From Rugosibacter aromaticivorans (GTDB lineage: Bacteria; Pseudomonadota; Gammaproteobacteria; Burkholderiales; Rhodocyclaceae), in the NCBI RefSeq assembly GCF_000934545.1, contig NZ_CP010554.1, positions 620,001-684,000 on the forward strand: 64,000 nucleotides of DNA, read 5' to 3'. A program made the translations under genes and the position numbers. Below are positions 9,560-18,952 of this stretch, in pieces; positions within the stretch are counted from its first letter, which is position 1; each line of letters opens with the position of its first letter. Below the pieces are notes generated by a model. The model was not told the DNA's origin and made no database searches. It saw nothing but the letters and a program-made list of their open reading frames with translations.

Positions 9560-10801
9560 ATGAAAATCCAACCTATTGTGCGCCGCATTCTGTTGGCGCT
9601 GCTTGTCATGCTGCTCATTGTTGCCGGTTTTTGGTGGGGCATGCGCCCTAAACCGATTCCCGTGGTTCTCAAAGCCGTTGATCGCGGCATGGTCGATGCC
9701 ACCGTGGTCAACACGCGCGCCGGAACCGTGGAAGCTTGCCTGCGCACGCGGCTGTCAGCCATTGTGGGTGGCCGTATTGAATATCTTGGCGTGAAAGAAG
9801 GTGACCGCGTCAAGAAAGGGCAGTTGTTGATGAAGCTCTGGAATGACGATCAAAAAGCGCAACAGTATCTGGCAGAAACACAGCGTGCTTTGTCTCTTCA
9901 ACGCGTGAATGAGCAATGTGTCACGGCAGCGAATGCCGAGCGCGAAGCAAAGCGACAAGCTCTGCTTCGCGCTAAAGGTTATGTGTCCATTGCCAAAGAA
10001 GACGCGGCAAGGACTGAAGCAGAAGCCCGAAAATCCGCCTGTGCCAGCGCGCGGGCCGATGTAACCCAGGCTGACGCGCGTGTGGCGGTGACGCGCACTG
10101 AACAGCAACGCACCGTGCTTGTCGCACCCTTTGATGGTACGGTGGCGAAGATTGTGGGTGAGCTGGGCGAATACTCCACTCCCTCGCCACCCGGCGTGCA
10201 AACGCCCCCGGCGATTGATCTGATTGATGACAGTTGCCTGTATGTCAAAGCGCCCATGGATGAAGTGGATGCGCCCAAAATTACTGCTGGCCTGCCCGTG
10301 CGTGTGACGCTCGATGCCTTGCCCAAACACCCGTTTGCCGGCCATGTGCGGCGTGTGGCGCCTTATGTGCTGGCTGTTGAAAAACAGGCGCGGACGGTGG
10401 ACGTGGAAGTGGATTTTGACGCACCGACCAAGGGGCTGCTGGTAGGTTACAGCGCGGATGTGGAAATTGTTCTGCAGCAACATAGCGATGTTTTGCGCGT
10501 GCCAACCACGGCGATCATGGAAGGTGGGAAAGTGTTGGTGTTGGCAGAGGGCAGTAACAAACTCGAAGCGCGCCAACTCAAAACAGGGCTTGCCAACTGG
10601 GAATACACCGAGGTGATCGACGGCTTGAAACTGGGCGAACGAGTGGTGACGTCGCTTGAGCGCGAAGGCGTAAAAGTCGGCGCTCGTGTGACGGCGGATA
10701 CGGCAACTGCCGGTACAACAGACGCCGCCGGTACAAAAAATACCGCAAACAGTGTGGCAAACCCTGCGACAAACGCTGCGACAAACGCTGCGGAAAAATA
10801 A
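9560..10801 (+). CDS. MacA-like periplasmic adaptor (HlyD family)
   Basis: 413 residues. An N-terminal membrane anchor (about residues 8-28, LLALLVMLLIVAGFWWG) is followed by the lipoyl/biotinyl half-motif GVKEGDRVKKGQLLMKL, a coiled-coil stretch (about 95-170), the second lipoyl part VAPFDGTVAKIVGELGEY, beta-barrel parts, and a low-complexity Thr/Ala/Asn tail (about 376-413). It should bridge the inner-membrane ABC permeases to an outer-membrane channel. Repeat copy R4 is in frame near residue 371 (VKVGARVT). The ATPase gene starts 14 bp after the stop codon. Confidence 0.9.
   Translation: MKIQPIVRRILLALLVMLLIVAGFWWGMRPKPIPVVLKAVDRGMVDATVVNTRAGTVEACLRTRLSAIVGGRIEYLGVKEGDRVKKGQLLMKLWNDDQKAQQYLAETQRALSLQRVNEQCVTAANAEREAKRQALLRAKGYVSIAKEDAARTEAEARKSACASARADVTQADARVAVTRTEQQRTVLVAPFDGTVAKIVGELGEYSTPSPPGVQTPPAIDLIDDSCLYVKAPMDEVDAPKITAGLPVRVTLDALPKHPFAGHVRRVAPYVLAVEKQARTVDVEVDFDAPTKGLLVGYSADVEIVLQQHSDVLRVPTTAIMEGGKVLVLAEGSNKLEARQLKTGLANWEYTEVIDGLKLGERVVTSLEREGVKVGARVTADTATAGTTDAAGTKNTANSVANPATNAATNAAEK
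10671..10697 (+). repeat. Dispersed repeat copy R4, inside the MacA-like gene
   Basis: TAAAAGTCGGCGCTCGTGTG then ACGGCGG, on the coding strand, read as VKVGARVTA. It falls where adaptor proteins of this family end their conserved part, just before the low-complexity tail. Confidence 0.65.
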
Positions 10802-10815
10802 GTGGCACTGATCAA

Positions 10816-11523
10816 ATGGCACTAATTGCTCTCGCCGGTATCGAGCGTGTTTTTCATCTGGGTGAAGCCGATGTGCATGCTCTGGCGCGCATCGATCTGA
10901 CGATTGCGGCAGGCGAATATGTAGCTGTGGTAGGTCCTTCGGGTTCAGGCAAGTCGACCTTGCTCAATTTGCTGGGCTTGCTCGATCAGCCCACGGCGGG
11001 CACTTATCACCTTGAAGGACGGGACGTCACCACGCTCTCACCCGATGAACAAGCAGCCGTGCGCAGCCGACGCATCGGGTTTGTGTTTCAGAGTTTTCAT
11101 CTCGTGCCACGCTTGACGGCCGCTGAAAATATTGCTTTGCCCATGATGCTGGACGGGATTCCCGCCGCCGTGCGTGAGCAGCGGGTGCGCCAGGCCTTGC
11201 GCGATGTTGGCCTGGAGAATCGCGCCAACCACCGGCCGGATGAGCTTTCCGGCGGCCAGCGCCAGCGTGTCGCCATTGCCCGCGCCACCATCATGCAGCC
11301 CGCGTTGCTGCTGGCGGATGAGCCCACGGGCAACCTTGATCGTGCCACGGGCGAGGAAGTGATTCATCTGCTGGAAGCCTTGAATGCGAAGGGCGTGACG
11401 CTGATCGTGGTGACGCACGATGCCGCGCTGGCTGCGCGTGCAGGGCGACAGATCATGATGGAAGATGGGCGAGTGAAATCGGATGTCTCTCGTGCAGCCT
11501 TGGCGAAATCGACTTCCGCTTGA
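10816..11523 (+). CDS. ABC transporter ATPase, MacB/LolD type
   Basis: 235 residues. Walker A is VGPSGSGKSTLLNLLG; the signature is LSGGQRQRVAIARA; Walker B is LLLADEPTGNLD; the H-loop is VVTHD. The EPTGNLD form and FQSFHLVPRLTAAENI are typical of MacB/LolD ATPases that power FtsX-like permeases. It energises the two permeases that follow. The product is likely exported from the periplasm or inner membrane; the substrate is unknown. Confidence 0.95.
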   Translation: MALIALAGIERVFHLGEADVHALARIDLTIAAGEYVAVVGPSGSGKSTLLNLLGLLDQPTAGTYHLEGRDVTTLSPDEQAAVRSRRIGFVFQSFHLVPRLTAAENIALPMMLDGIPAAVREQRVRQALRDVGLENRANHRPDELSGGQRQRVAIARATIMQPALLLADEPTGNLDRATGEEVIHLLEALNAKGVTLIVVTHDAALAARAGRQIMMEDGRVKSDVSRAALAKSTSA

Positions 11524-11559
11524 TCAACTCATCATCAACTCATCATCGACTAATCAGCC

Positions 11560-12768
11560 ATGCGGTACGCCGACATTTTGTGCTTTGCCCGTGATGCCGC
11601 GACAGCGTATCCGTTGCGCACGACGCTGTCGGTGCTGGCGATGGCCATTGGCGTGGCATCGGTGGTACTGCTCACGGCGCTGGGCGATGGCGCACGGCGT
11701 TATGTGGTGGGGCAGTTTTCATCGCTGGGCAGCAATCTGGTGATTGTCCTGCCGGGGCGTTCTGCCACCGGGGGCTTTAATCCGGCCAATGGCATCACCA
11801 CCACGCCGCGCGATTTAACCGTGGATGATGCCGCCGCTTTGTTGCGGGCACCCGCCGTGCAACGTGTGGCGCCGCTCGCTGTGGGTACATCAGAAATCAG
11901 TGCGGGCGGTCGTTTGCGCGAGGTTGTTGCCGCAGGCTCTACGGCGTCACTCATGGCGGTACGTAATTTTCAGTTGGCGCAGGGCCGTTTTTTACCGGAG
12001 GATGATTGGCGTAGCAGTGCGCCTGTCGCCGTGATCGGCATGACCGTCCGCAATGATATTTTCGGCAATCAGCCCGCCGTGGGTCAATTGATTCGCCTGG
12101 GCGACCGCCGCGTGCGGGTGATCGGCGTTTTAAAATCAACCGGCCAGGGTGTGGGCATGAATACCGATGAGCTGGTGATTGTGCCCGTGGCGTTAGCGCA
12201 GGCTTTATTTAATTCGAACACCCTGTTTCGCATCATGATCCAGGCGCGTGGTCGTGAGCAGATCGAGGCGGCCAAGGCGCAAGCCACGGCGATTATCAAG
12301 GCACGCCACGGCGGGGAAGAAGATGTTACCGTGATTACGCAGGATGCCGTATTGGCCACATTCGACAAGCTTCTCGGTGCGTTGACAGCGGCTGTTGCCG
12401 GCATTGCTGCCATCAGCTTGTTGGTGGCCGGCGTTCTGGTGATGAATGTCATGCTCGTGGCGGTGACGCAACGCCGAGCAGAGATTGGCTTGATCAAGGC
12501 GCTGGGCGCACGTGGCAGCACCATACAGCAGATATTTCTTGCCGAGGCGGCGATGTTGTCCCTGGCCGGTGCTGTGGCGGGATATTTGTTAGGGCAACTC
12601 GGGGCGCTGGTATTGCGCCAGTTGTTTCCTGTTTTTCCCGCGTATGCGCCAGGCTGGGCGGTGGCTGCGGCGCTCATGACGGCGCTTGTCACGGGTCTGC
12701 TGTTCGGCATTTTGCCTGCCCGCCGCGCGGCGCAGCTGGATCCTGTCGACGCACTCATGAGACATTGA
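11560..12768 (+). CDS. ABC transporter permease, MacB/FtsX type (first)
   Basis: 402 residues. One N-terminal membrane segment (about 21-43), a MacB-type periplasmic domain (about 45-270), then three C-terminal membrane segments with the FtsX motif QRRAEIGLIKALGARGSTIQQIF and a terminal ARRAAQLDPVDALMRH. It probably forms a heterodimer with the next protein, which starts one base after this stop codon and is related to it. The operon order is adaptor, ATPase, permease, permease; no outer-membrane TolC-like gene is adjacent. Confidence 0.92.
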   Translation: MRYADILCFARDAATAYPLRTTLSVLAMAIGVASVVLLTALGDGARRYVVGQFSSLGSNLVIVLPGRSATGGFNPANGITTTPRDLTVDDAAALLRAPAVQRVAPLAVGTSEISAGGRLREVVAAGSTASLMAVRNFQLAQGRFLPEDDWRSSAPVAVIGMTVRNDIFGNQPAVGQLIRLGDRRVRVIGVLKSTGQGVGMNTDELVIVPVALAQALFNSNTLFRIMIQARGREQIEAAKAQATAIIKARHGGEEDVTVITQDAVLATFDKLLGALTAAVAGIAAISLLVAGVLVMNVMLVAVTQRRAEIGLIKALGARGSTIQQIFLAEAAMLSLAGAVAGYLLGQLGALVLRQLFPVFPAYAPGWAVAAALMTALVTGLLFGILPARRAAQLDPVDALMRH

Positions 12769-12769
12769 T

Positions 12770-13972
12770 ATGCCGCTGACGGACGTCTTCAAGCTGGCTT
12801 TTCGCGCGGTCATTGCGCAACGGTTGCGCAGCTTTTTGACGCTGTTGGGTATTGCCATTGGCATTGCGGCGGTGATTTTATTGACCTCCATTGGCGAGGG
12901 GATTCATCGGTATGTATTGGGTGAATTTACCCAGTTCGGCACTAACGTGATTAGCGTGCACCCCGGCAAGGTCAAGACCGGGGGCGCTGCGCTAACGGGT
13001 TTGCCGAGCAGTGCCAAACCGCTGTCGCTGGAAGACGCGGAGGCGCTGATGCGCTTGCCGAATGTAGTCGCAGTAACACCCAGCGTGTTCGGCAATGCCG
13101 AGGCGAGTACTGCCGGGCGTTTGCGGCGTGTCACCGTGTATGGTGTCGGACCGGACATGCTGAAGGTGTTTAAAGGGCGTGTGCGCAGTGGCCGGTTTTT
13201 ACCGGTGGAAGACGCGAATAGCGCGCGTGCGTTGGGGGTGTTGGGTCCCAAGCTCAAGTATGAATTGTTCGGCGCTGACAATGCGCTCGGCGCACGGATA
13301 CGACTTGGTGGGCTGCAATTTCGCGTCATCGGGGTGATGGAATCCAAAGGGCAGTTTCTCGGCATGGATCTGGATGACACGGCATTTATTCCTGCGGCGC
13401 GCGCCATTGAATTGTTTAATCGCGAGAGCTTGAGCGAAATCGATGTGGCTGTTGCTGAAGGCGTGAGCTCAGTGAGCGTGATGACAGAGATTAAAAAGGT
13501 GATGCTGGCGCGTCATGGCCGTGAAGATTTCACTTTAATCAGTCAAGAAGAAATGCTCACCAGTCTGTCGAGTATTCTCGATGTGCTCACCATGGCGGTG
13601 GGTGCGCTCGGCGGCATTTCGTTGTTTGTCGGCGGGGTGGGCATCGTGACGATGATGACGATCTCGGTTACCGAGCGAACGGCGGAGATTGGCTTGTTAG
13701 TCGCCCTCGGTGCACGCAGGCGAACCATCCTCGGTCTTTTTCTGAGTGAAGCCGTGGCGCTTGCCGCCGTGGGCGGGGTGATCGGTTTGCTTTTGGGCGT
13801 GGGTATTGCGCAGATGATCCATCTGGCAGTGCCGGTGTTACCCGTGCATACCCCCCTTCTTTTCGTGCTGTTGGCAGAGGCTTTGGCGATCAGTATTGGT
13901 TTGGCGGCCGGGGTGCTGCCCGCGCGCCGCGCAGCGCAACTTAATCCAGTGGATGCGTTGCGTAGCGAGTAA
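12770..13972 (+). CDS. ABC transporter permease, MacB/FtsX type (second)
   Basis: 400 residues, same layout as the preceding permease: N-terminal helix (LRSFLTLLGIAIGIAAVILL), MacB-type periplasmic domain, and three C-terminal helices with TERTAEIGLLVALGARRRTI. Both end in the ARRAAQLxPVDAL motif, so the pair arose by duplication. It is the last gene of the exporter operon. A degenerate repeat-like stretch lies just after the stop codon. Confidence 0.92.
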   Translation: MPLTDVFKLAFRAVIAQRLRSFLTLLGIAIGIAAVILLTSIGEGIHRYVLGEFTQFGTNVISVHPGKVKTGGAALTGLPSSAKPLSLEDAEALMRLPNVVAVTPSVFGNAEASTAGRLRRVTVYGVGPDMLKVFKGRVRSGRFLPVEDANSARALGVLGPKLKYELFGADNALGARIRLGGLQFRVIGVMESKGQFLGMDLDDTAFIPAARAIELFNRESLSEIDVAVAEGVSSVSVMTEIKKVMLARHGREDFTLISQEEMLTSLSSILDVLTMAVGALGGISLFVGGVGIVTMMTISVTERTAEIGLLVALGARRRTILGLFLSEAVALAAVGGVIGLLLGVGIAQMIHLAVPVLPVHTPLLFVLLAEALAISIGLAAGVLPARRAAQLNPVDALRSE

Positions 13973-13981
13973 GCGGCGGCC

Positions 13982-14008
13982 CGGAAAGCCGGTGCTGATG
14001 AAGCCACT
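13982..14008 (+). repeat. Possible degenerate repeat copy
   Basis: GGAAAGCCGGTGCTGATGA resembles the repeat core with several mismatches, and sits at the usual place just after an operon end. It could be a decayed copy or chance. Confidence 0.3.
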
Positions 14009-14148
14009 GCGCTACAAGGCGGTCGAGCAAAAAACGCTCTCCTCGCCGTAGCGGATGGTGATACGGTAACCAGTTATTAATTAACCCTTGCCTCTGCGAT
14101 AATAGACGGCTGACCGCAATCTCTTTTTTCATTTTTCTTTCATTCATC

Positions 14149-15246
14149 ATGATGACCAGTCAATTGTTTACCCCGTTTTCTCTCCGTTCAGTCACGTTGT
14201 CCAATCGCATTGTGATTAGCCCAATGTGCCAATATTCAGCGGTGGATGGCAATGCTACCGATTGGCACACCATCCATTTGGGCCACCTGGCGATGTCCGG
14301 TGCCGGCATGTTGATTGTTGAAGCCACAGGTGTTGAACTGGCCGGGCGTATTTCAGCCGGGTGCCTCGCGCTGGGGTCTGACGAAAACGAGGCCGCGTTA
14401 GCGCAGGTCTTGAGCCATGTGCGCCATCATTCCTCTATGCCGCTGGCCATTCAACTCGGCCATGCCGGGCGCAAGGCTTCGAGCCAATTGCCCTGGCTTG
14501 GCGGCCGTTCTTTATCACCTGAAGCAGGCGGCTGGCCGACGGTTGCGCCATCTGCCGTGCCGTATCAAGAGGGCGGTCACGTACCGCAGGCGCTGGATGA
14601 TGCAGGTATTACTCGCATTACTGCGGCGTTTGTGGATGCCACACGGCGCGCCGCACGTTTGGGTTTTGATGCGGTTGAGCTGCACATGGCGCATGGCTAT
14701 CTGCTGCATCAGTTTCTCTCGCCGATTGCGAATCATCGGACGGATGCGTATGGCGGCAGCCTGGAAAATCGCTTGCGTTTGCCGCTTGAAGTGTTTGCTG
14801 CCGTGCGCGCTGTCTGGCCAGCTGAAAAACCGTTGGGCGTGCGCATCTCGGCGACCGATTGGGTGCCAGGGGGCTGGGATATTGAACAATCGGTGGTTTT
14901 TGCGCAGGCGTTAAAAAATCTGGGCTGCGACTGGGTCGATGCCTCTTCAGGCGGCCTGTCACCACAACAACAGATACCGGTGGCGCCGGGTTTTCAGGTG
15001 CCGTTTGCCGAGCGTATTCGCCGTGAAACGAGTGTTCCGACAATGGCCGTGGGCATGATTACCGAGCCGGCACAGGCGGAAGAAATTATTGCCAGGGGCG
15101 AAGCCGACATGGTGGCGCTGGCCCGCGGTTTTTTGTGGAATCCGCGTTGGCCGTGGCATGCTGCTGCTGTGCTGGGTGCTCAGGTGGATGCGCCCAAGCC
15201 CTATCATCGCAGCTTGCCAGCAGGCGCGCATCGGGTGTTTGGCTAG
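14149..15246 (+). CDS. Old Yellow Enzyme family NADH:flavin oxidoreductase (YqjM/NamA-like)
   Basis: 365 residues, a single FMN-binding TIM barrel. It begins LFTPFSLRSVTLSNRIVISP and has PMCQYSA (the Cys typical of the YqjM class), ATDWHTIHLGHLA, QLGHAGRKA, and the active-site block ELHMAHGYLLHQFLSPIANH followed by YGGSLENRLR. These enzymes reduce activated C=C bonds with NAD(P)H in the cytoplasm. It is a single gene with its own upstream gap; its physiological substrate is unknown. An MMTS start is used; the second Met is also possible. Confidence 0.93.
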   Translation: MMTSQLFTPFSLRSVTLSNRIVISPMCQYSAVDGNATDWHTIHLGHLAMSGAGMLIVEATGVELAGRISAGCLALGSDENEAALAQVLSHVRHHSSMPLAIQLGHAGRKASSQLPWLGGRSLSPEAGGWPTVAPSAVPYQEGGHVPQALDDAGITRITAAFVDATRRAARLGFDAVELHMAHGYLLHQFLSPIANHRTDAYGGSLENRLRLPLEVFAAVRAVWPAEKPLGVRISATDWVPGGWDIEQSVVFAQALKNLGCDWVDASSGGLSPQQQIPVAPGFQVPFAERIRRETSVPTMAVGMITEPAQAEEIIARGEADMVALARGFLWNPRWPWHAAAVLGAQVDAPKPYHRSLPAGAHRVFG

Positions 15247-15257
15247 ATTCTGCGATG

Positions 15258-15299
15258 GCGTGTAAGGGCTGGCGTAAAAGAGCCGCCGCCCTTACACAA
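15258..15299. terminator. Hairpin between convergent genes
   Basis: Perfect 10-bp arms GTGTAAGGGC and GCCCTTACAC separated by 18 bases that can pair further (GGC/GCC). It sits between the ends of the Old Yellow Enzyme gene and purM. There is no clear U-run, so efficiency is uncertain. Confidence 0.65.
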
Positions 15300-15305
15300 T
15301 CACTT

Positions 15306-16355
15306 TTACACAACGACGGTGGGTGCCTGGTCTGCTTTGCATGTTTCGATGTGACCAATGGCGAACACGGTTTCACCTGCTGCTGCCAGAAGTTGCATGG
15401 TCGCGCCCGCATCCGCTTCAGCAACGATCACGACCATGCCGATGCCGCAATTAAATACGCGGTGCATTTCAGCGGCGGCCACATTGCCTTCACGTTGCAA
15501 CCATTGAAACAGCGCCGGTTGCGGCCAGGTGCTTTGATCAATGATGGCGGTGACATTGTCTGGCAACACACGAGGAATATTTTCCGTGAGGCCGCCGCCC
15601 GTAATATGCGCCATGCCTTTCACACCTTGCCCGCCCAGCGTTTGTATCAGTGCCAGCAATGGTTTGACGTAAATGTGTGTTGGCGCCATGACGGCGTCCA
15701 TCAGTGGCACGCCGCCAATGTCCAGCGCCAGATCAGGTTTGGCGCGCTCAATGATTTTGCGAATCAGCGAATACCCATTCGAATGTGCGCCGGAAGACGC
15801 CAGCCCCAACACCACATCGCCCGGACGGATGGATTTGCCATCAATAATGTGCGATTTTTCCACCGCACCCACCGCAAAACCCGCGAGGTCATATTCACCC
15901 TCCGGATACATGCCGGGCATCTCCGCCGTTTCACCACCGATCAGCGCGCAGCCTGCCAGCGCGCACCCACGGGCAATCCCTTCAATCACTGTGGCAGCAG
16001 TGGCAACATCTAGATGGCCGCAGGCGAAGTAGTCGAGGAAAAACAGCGGTTCGGCCCCTTGCACCAGAATGTCATTGACACTCATGGCGACTAAATCTTG
16101 CCCGACGGTGTCATGCCGTTGCCACTGAAACGCCAGCTTGAGCTTGGTGCCGACGCCATCGGTGCCTGAAACCAGCACCGGCTCGCGATACTTTCTGGAT
16201 AGTTCAAACAGCGCCCCAAAGCCGCCAATGCCCGCCAGCACTTCGGGCCGCATCGTGCGTTTTGCCGCAGGTTTGATGCGTTCGACCAGCGCGTCACCCG
16301 CATCGATGTCGACGCCAGCGTCGCGGTAAGTCAGTGAGGAGGAGGTGATGGTCAA
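15306..16355 (-). CDS. purM: Phosphoribosylformylglycinamidine cyclo-ligase
   Basis: 349 residues, normal length. Landmarks are [75 protein letters not shown] and [15 protein letters not shown]. It makes AIM (aminoimidazole ribonucleotide) in purine synthesis. The start appears to be TTG at 16355 with AAGGAA upstream; no ATG fits the family N-terminus. It is divergent from the perM-like gene, with ~100 bp between, as in many betaproteobacteria. Confidence 0.96.
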   Translation of the reverse strand: MTITSSSLTYRDAGVDIDAGDALVERIKPAAKRTMRPEVLAGIGGFGALFELSRKYREPVLVSGTDGVGTKLKLAFQWQRHDTVGQDLVAMSVNDILVQGAEPLFFLDYFACGHLDVATAATVIEGIARGCALAGCALIGGETAEMPGMYPEGEYDLAGFAVGAVEKSHIIDGKSIRPGDVVLGLASSGAHSNGYSLIRKIIERAKPDLALDIGGVPLMDAVMAPTHIYVKPLLALIQTLGGQGVKGMAHITGGGLTENIPRVLPDNVTAIIDQSTWPQPALFQWLQREGNVAAAEMHRVFNCGIGMVVIVAEADAGATMQLLAAAGETVFAIGHIETCKADQAPTVVV

Positions 16356-16456
16356 AATGCTTTCCTTGAAATCGAGAGGTGGAGTGCAGCGGATGCGCGG
16401 ATGGGCGATAATCGCGGCTGAACAAAAATGATGCGAGCGCGCAAATTCTACCGGAA

Positions 16457-17536
16457 ATGACTTCTACGCAAGCCAACCGTCCATCGGTGGTGACTATGGT
16501 GCTTTGGTTTGGCGCCGGACTGACGCTACTTCTGCTGCTGTACCTTCTCTCGCCGATTCTTGCCCCCTTCGTGCTGGCGGGCATTCTGGCGTATGTCGCC
16601 AATCCGGTCGTTGATCGCTTGAGCTGCTACAGGTTGCCCCGCGTGTTGGCGGTGACTTTTGTGCTGCTTGGGCTGGGGCTGATCTTCGCCGGGCTGGCGT
16701 TCATTATTCTGCCGTTATTGATCGATGAACTCGGGCGACTGGCAGCGCGCGCACCTGCGGTGATAGAACAAATTAACCAGCGTCTGCTGCCCTGGGTGTC
16801 ACGCCATTTGGGCATATCGTTGCAGCTGGATGCCACGCATTTGAACAAGCTCCTGGCAGGCAACTGGGATGTGATTCAACCCGTACTTAGCCAGATATAC
16901 ACTTCGGTAAAAATCGGCGGCATGGCATTTTTTGGTGTCGTGATGAATGTGCTGTTAGTGCCGGTGGTGATGTTTTATCTATTACTTGACTGGCATGGGC
17001 TTCTTGGCCGGTTGGCGGCTTTTATCCCGCGCCGCTGGCAGAGCCGTTGCCAGAACATGGTGCGCGATATTGATGCGGTGTTGGCGCAATATCTGCGCGG
17101 ACAGATCCTCGTGATGATGCTCCTGGCGTTGTACTACAGCACCGCGCTCTGGCTTGCGGGTATTCCATCGGCACTCTCTGTGGGCCTGGTGACCGGGCTG
17201 CTTGTTTTTATTCCTTACCTGGGGTTTGCCACCGGATTCAGTCTGGCTTTACTGGTCGCTGCAATTCAGTTTGCGGGCGCTGCGCCCATCATTGCTGTGC
17301 TGATTATTTATGGCGTAGGCCAGTTGCTCGAAAGCTTTTTATTGACGCCGTATCTGGTCGGTGAACGCATTGGTTTGCATCCTCTGGCCGTTATTTTCGG
17401 GCTGCTGGCGTTTGGCCAGTTGTTTGGTTTTTTCGGCGTACTCCTGGCGCTGCCTTTGTCCGCCATACTCGCTGTGGCTTGGCGTGAGGTGCACACAGCT
17501 TACCTCGCTAGCCATTTTTATCAGCACGAATCGTGA
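16457..17536 (+). CDS. AI-2E family transporter (PerM-like permease)
   Basis: 359 residues with about eight hydrophobic segments: an N-terminal pair (about 18-80), a hydrophilic middle, then several helices from residue 150 on. The [13 protein letters not shown] and [20 protein letters not shown] segments are diagnostic for the AI-2E/UPF0118 family. It is an inner-membrane protein of unknown substrate. The hda gene starts 10 bp after the stop codon, a conserved arrangement. Confidence 0.92.
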   Translation: MTSTQANRPSVVTMVLWFGAGLTLLLLLYLLSPILAPFVLAGILAYVANPVVDRLSCYRLPRVLAVTFVLLGLGLIFAGLAFIILPLLIDELGRLAARAPAVIEQINQRLLPWVSRHLGISLQLDATHLNKLLAGNWDVIQPVLSQIYTSVKIGGMAFFGVVMNVLLVPVVMFYLLLDWHGLLGRLAAFIPRRWQSRCQNMVRDIDAVLAQYLRGQILVMMLLALYYSTALWLAGIPSALSVGLVTGLLVFIPYLGFATGFSLALLVAAIQFAGAAPIIAVLIIYGVGQLLESFLLTPYLVGERIGLHPLAVIFGLLAFGQLFGFFGVLLALPLSAILAVAWREVHTAYLASHFYQHES

Positions 17537-17546
17537 GTCTTCGACC

Positions 17547-18239
17547 ATGACTTTGCAACAACAACTGTTGCTCGATCTTCAGCTGGATCAACCTCCGACG
17601 TTAGAGAATTTTGTCGCGGGTGCCAATGCCGAGTTGATCGCGCGCCTGCGTATCCTGACGGATCATCATCATTTCGACGCAGTGTATCTGTGGGGCCCGG
17701 CGGGTTGCGGCAAGAGCCATTTGCTCGCTGCCACAGCCAATGCTGCAGACGCCAAGCGTCCGGTCATTTTTTTGCCGGTTGAAAAAGTCGGCGCTGACGT
17801 GACGGTGGCCAGTGGCGGTTTGCTGGTGATAGACGAGATCCAGAAGCTGGATGAAGAGGGCCAGCGCGCTTTATTTCGACTCTTTAACACCGCCCGTTTT
17901 CTGGGTCTTGCCTTGTTGTTATCGGGCACAGAGCCGCCCATGCAGCTGGCATTGCGTGAAGACCTGCGCACGCGCATCGGCCAGATGTTGATCTATGAAA
18001 TCCATCGGCTGAGTGATGAAGAAAAAGCCGCTGCATTAGCGCATCATGCGCAATTGCGCGGCATGCTGATGGATCCCGGTGTTGTGCAGTATTTATTGCG
18101 CCACGGCCGTCGCGATCTGCCATCGCTGATGCATATGCTGGAAAGTCTTGACCGCATTTCGCTGGCACAGCATCGGCCGCTGACCGTACCGCTGGTGCGC
18201 GAGCTGATGCAAACCACGCTGGATACTGATTTGTCATGA
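17547..18239 (+). CDS. hda: DnaA regulatory inactivator Hda
   Basis: 230 residues from ATG 17547. It is a DnaA-like AAA+ protein without the DNA-binding domain: QQQLLLDLQLDQPPTLENFV at the N-terminus, Walker A LWGPAGCGKSHLL, Walker B LLVIDEIQ, and sensor II near the end (GRRDLPSLMHMLESLD). With the sliding clamp it stimulates ATP hydrolysis by DnaA and prevents over-initiation. Repeat copy R5 encodes KVGADVT at residues ~79-87, between the first strand pair and Walker B. It overlaps the next gene by four bases. Confidence 0.92.
   Translation: MTLQQQLLLDLQLDQPPTLENFVAGANAELIARLRILTDHHHFDAVYLWGPAGCGKSHLLAATANAADAKRPVIFLPVEKVGADVTVASGGLLVIDEIQKLDEEGQRALFRLFNTARFLGLALLLSGTEPPMQLALREDLRTRIGQMLIYEIHRLSDEEKAAALAHHAQLRGMLMDPGVVQYLLRHGRRDLPSLMHMLESLDRISLAQHRPLTVPLVRELMQTTLDTDLS
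17781..17808 (+). repeat. Dispersed repeat copy R5, inside hda
   Basis: GAAAAAGTCGGCGCTGACGT then GACGGTGG on the coding strand, read EKVGADVTV. The 14-base core AAAAGTCGGCGCTG matches the intergenic copies exactly, which is hard to explain by chance. Confidence 0.7.
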
Positions 18240-18913
18240 AATCGATGTTGAACCTCGCTTTATTTGACCTGGATAACACGCTGTTGGCAGGTGATTCTGA
18301 TTTTGAATGGGCGCAATTTTTGATTGCCAAAGGTGTGTTGGATGCCGAGCTGCACGCCGCCATGAATGAGGAATTTTTTCGCCAGTACAAAGACGGCACG
18401 CTGGATATTCATGCGTTCCTGGATTTTCAGCTCGCCCCCTTGGCGCGGCATACGCGGTGTGAGCTGGATGCCTGGCATGCAGAGTTCATGACCACGCGCA
18501 TTCGCCCGATCATCACGGCGGCCGCTCGGCAACGAGTGGCGCAACATGCCGCGAATGGCGATTTGCTGGCGATGGTCACAGCGACTAACAGTTTTGTCAC
18601 CGGCCCGATCTGCCGCGAGTTGGGTATTCCGCATCTGGTGGCAACGATTCCCGCGCAGGCTGAGGGCGTTTTTTCAGGCCAGCCGCGCGGTCTGCCTGCT
18701 TTTCGTGAAGGCAAGGTAGCCCGCGTGGAAGCCTGGCTTGAATCGATGGGATTATGGTGGGGCAGTTTTGCGCAGTCCTGGTTTTACAGTGATTCGCACA
18801 ATGATTTGCCCCTCTTAGAAAAAGTAACCCATCCGGTGGCTGTTGACGCCGATGACACTCTCATTAACATAGCCACCACGCGTGGCTGGCCGAGTATCAG
18901 CCTGCGTGATTAG
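18236..18913 (+). CDS. HAD-IB family phosphatase (SerB-like)
   Basis: 225 residues. The HAD motif I is LFDLDNTLLAGDS (nucleophile Asp11 and Asp13), motif II is VTATNSF, motif III/IV is FYSDSHNDLPLLEKV. The family covers phosphoserine phosphatase-like enzymes with a helical cap; the true substrate is not known. It overlaps hda by four bases and is commonly found next to hda in betaproteobacteria. Confidence 0.9.
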   Translation: MKSMLNLALFDLDNTLLAGDSDFEWAQFLIAKGVLDAELHAAMNEEFFRQYKDGTLDIHAFLDFQLAPLARHTRCELDAWHAEFMTTRIRPIITAAARQRVAQHAANGDLLAMVTATNSFVTGPICRELGIPHLVATIPAQAEGVFSGQPRGLPAFREGKVARVEAWLESMGLWWGSFAQSWFYSDSHNDLPLLEKVTHPVAVDADDTLINIATTRGWPSISLRD

Positions 18914-18952
18914 TGCCAAGGTGAATGGGCTACGTCTCCATGACTGACAAAC

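Noticed and set aside
9755..10822. 355-codon open frame opposite the MacA-like gene
   Set aside because: Antisense to a well-supported adaptor gene; no domain and unnatural composition.
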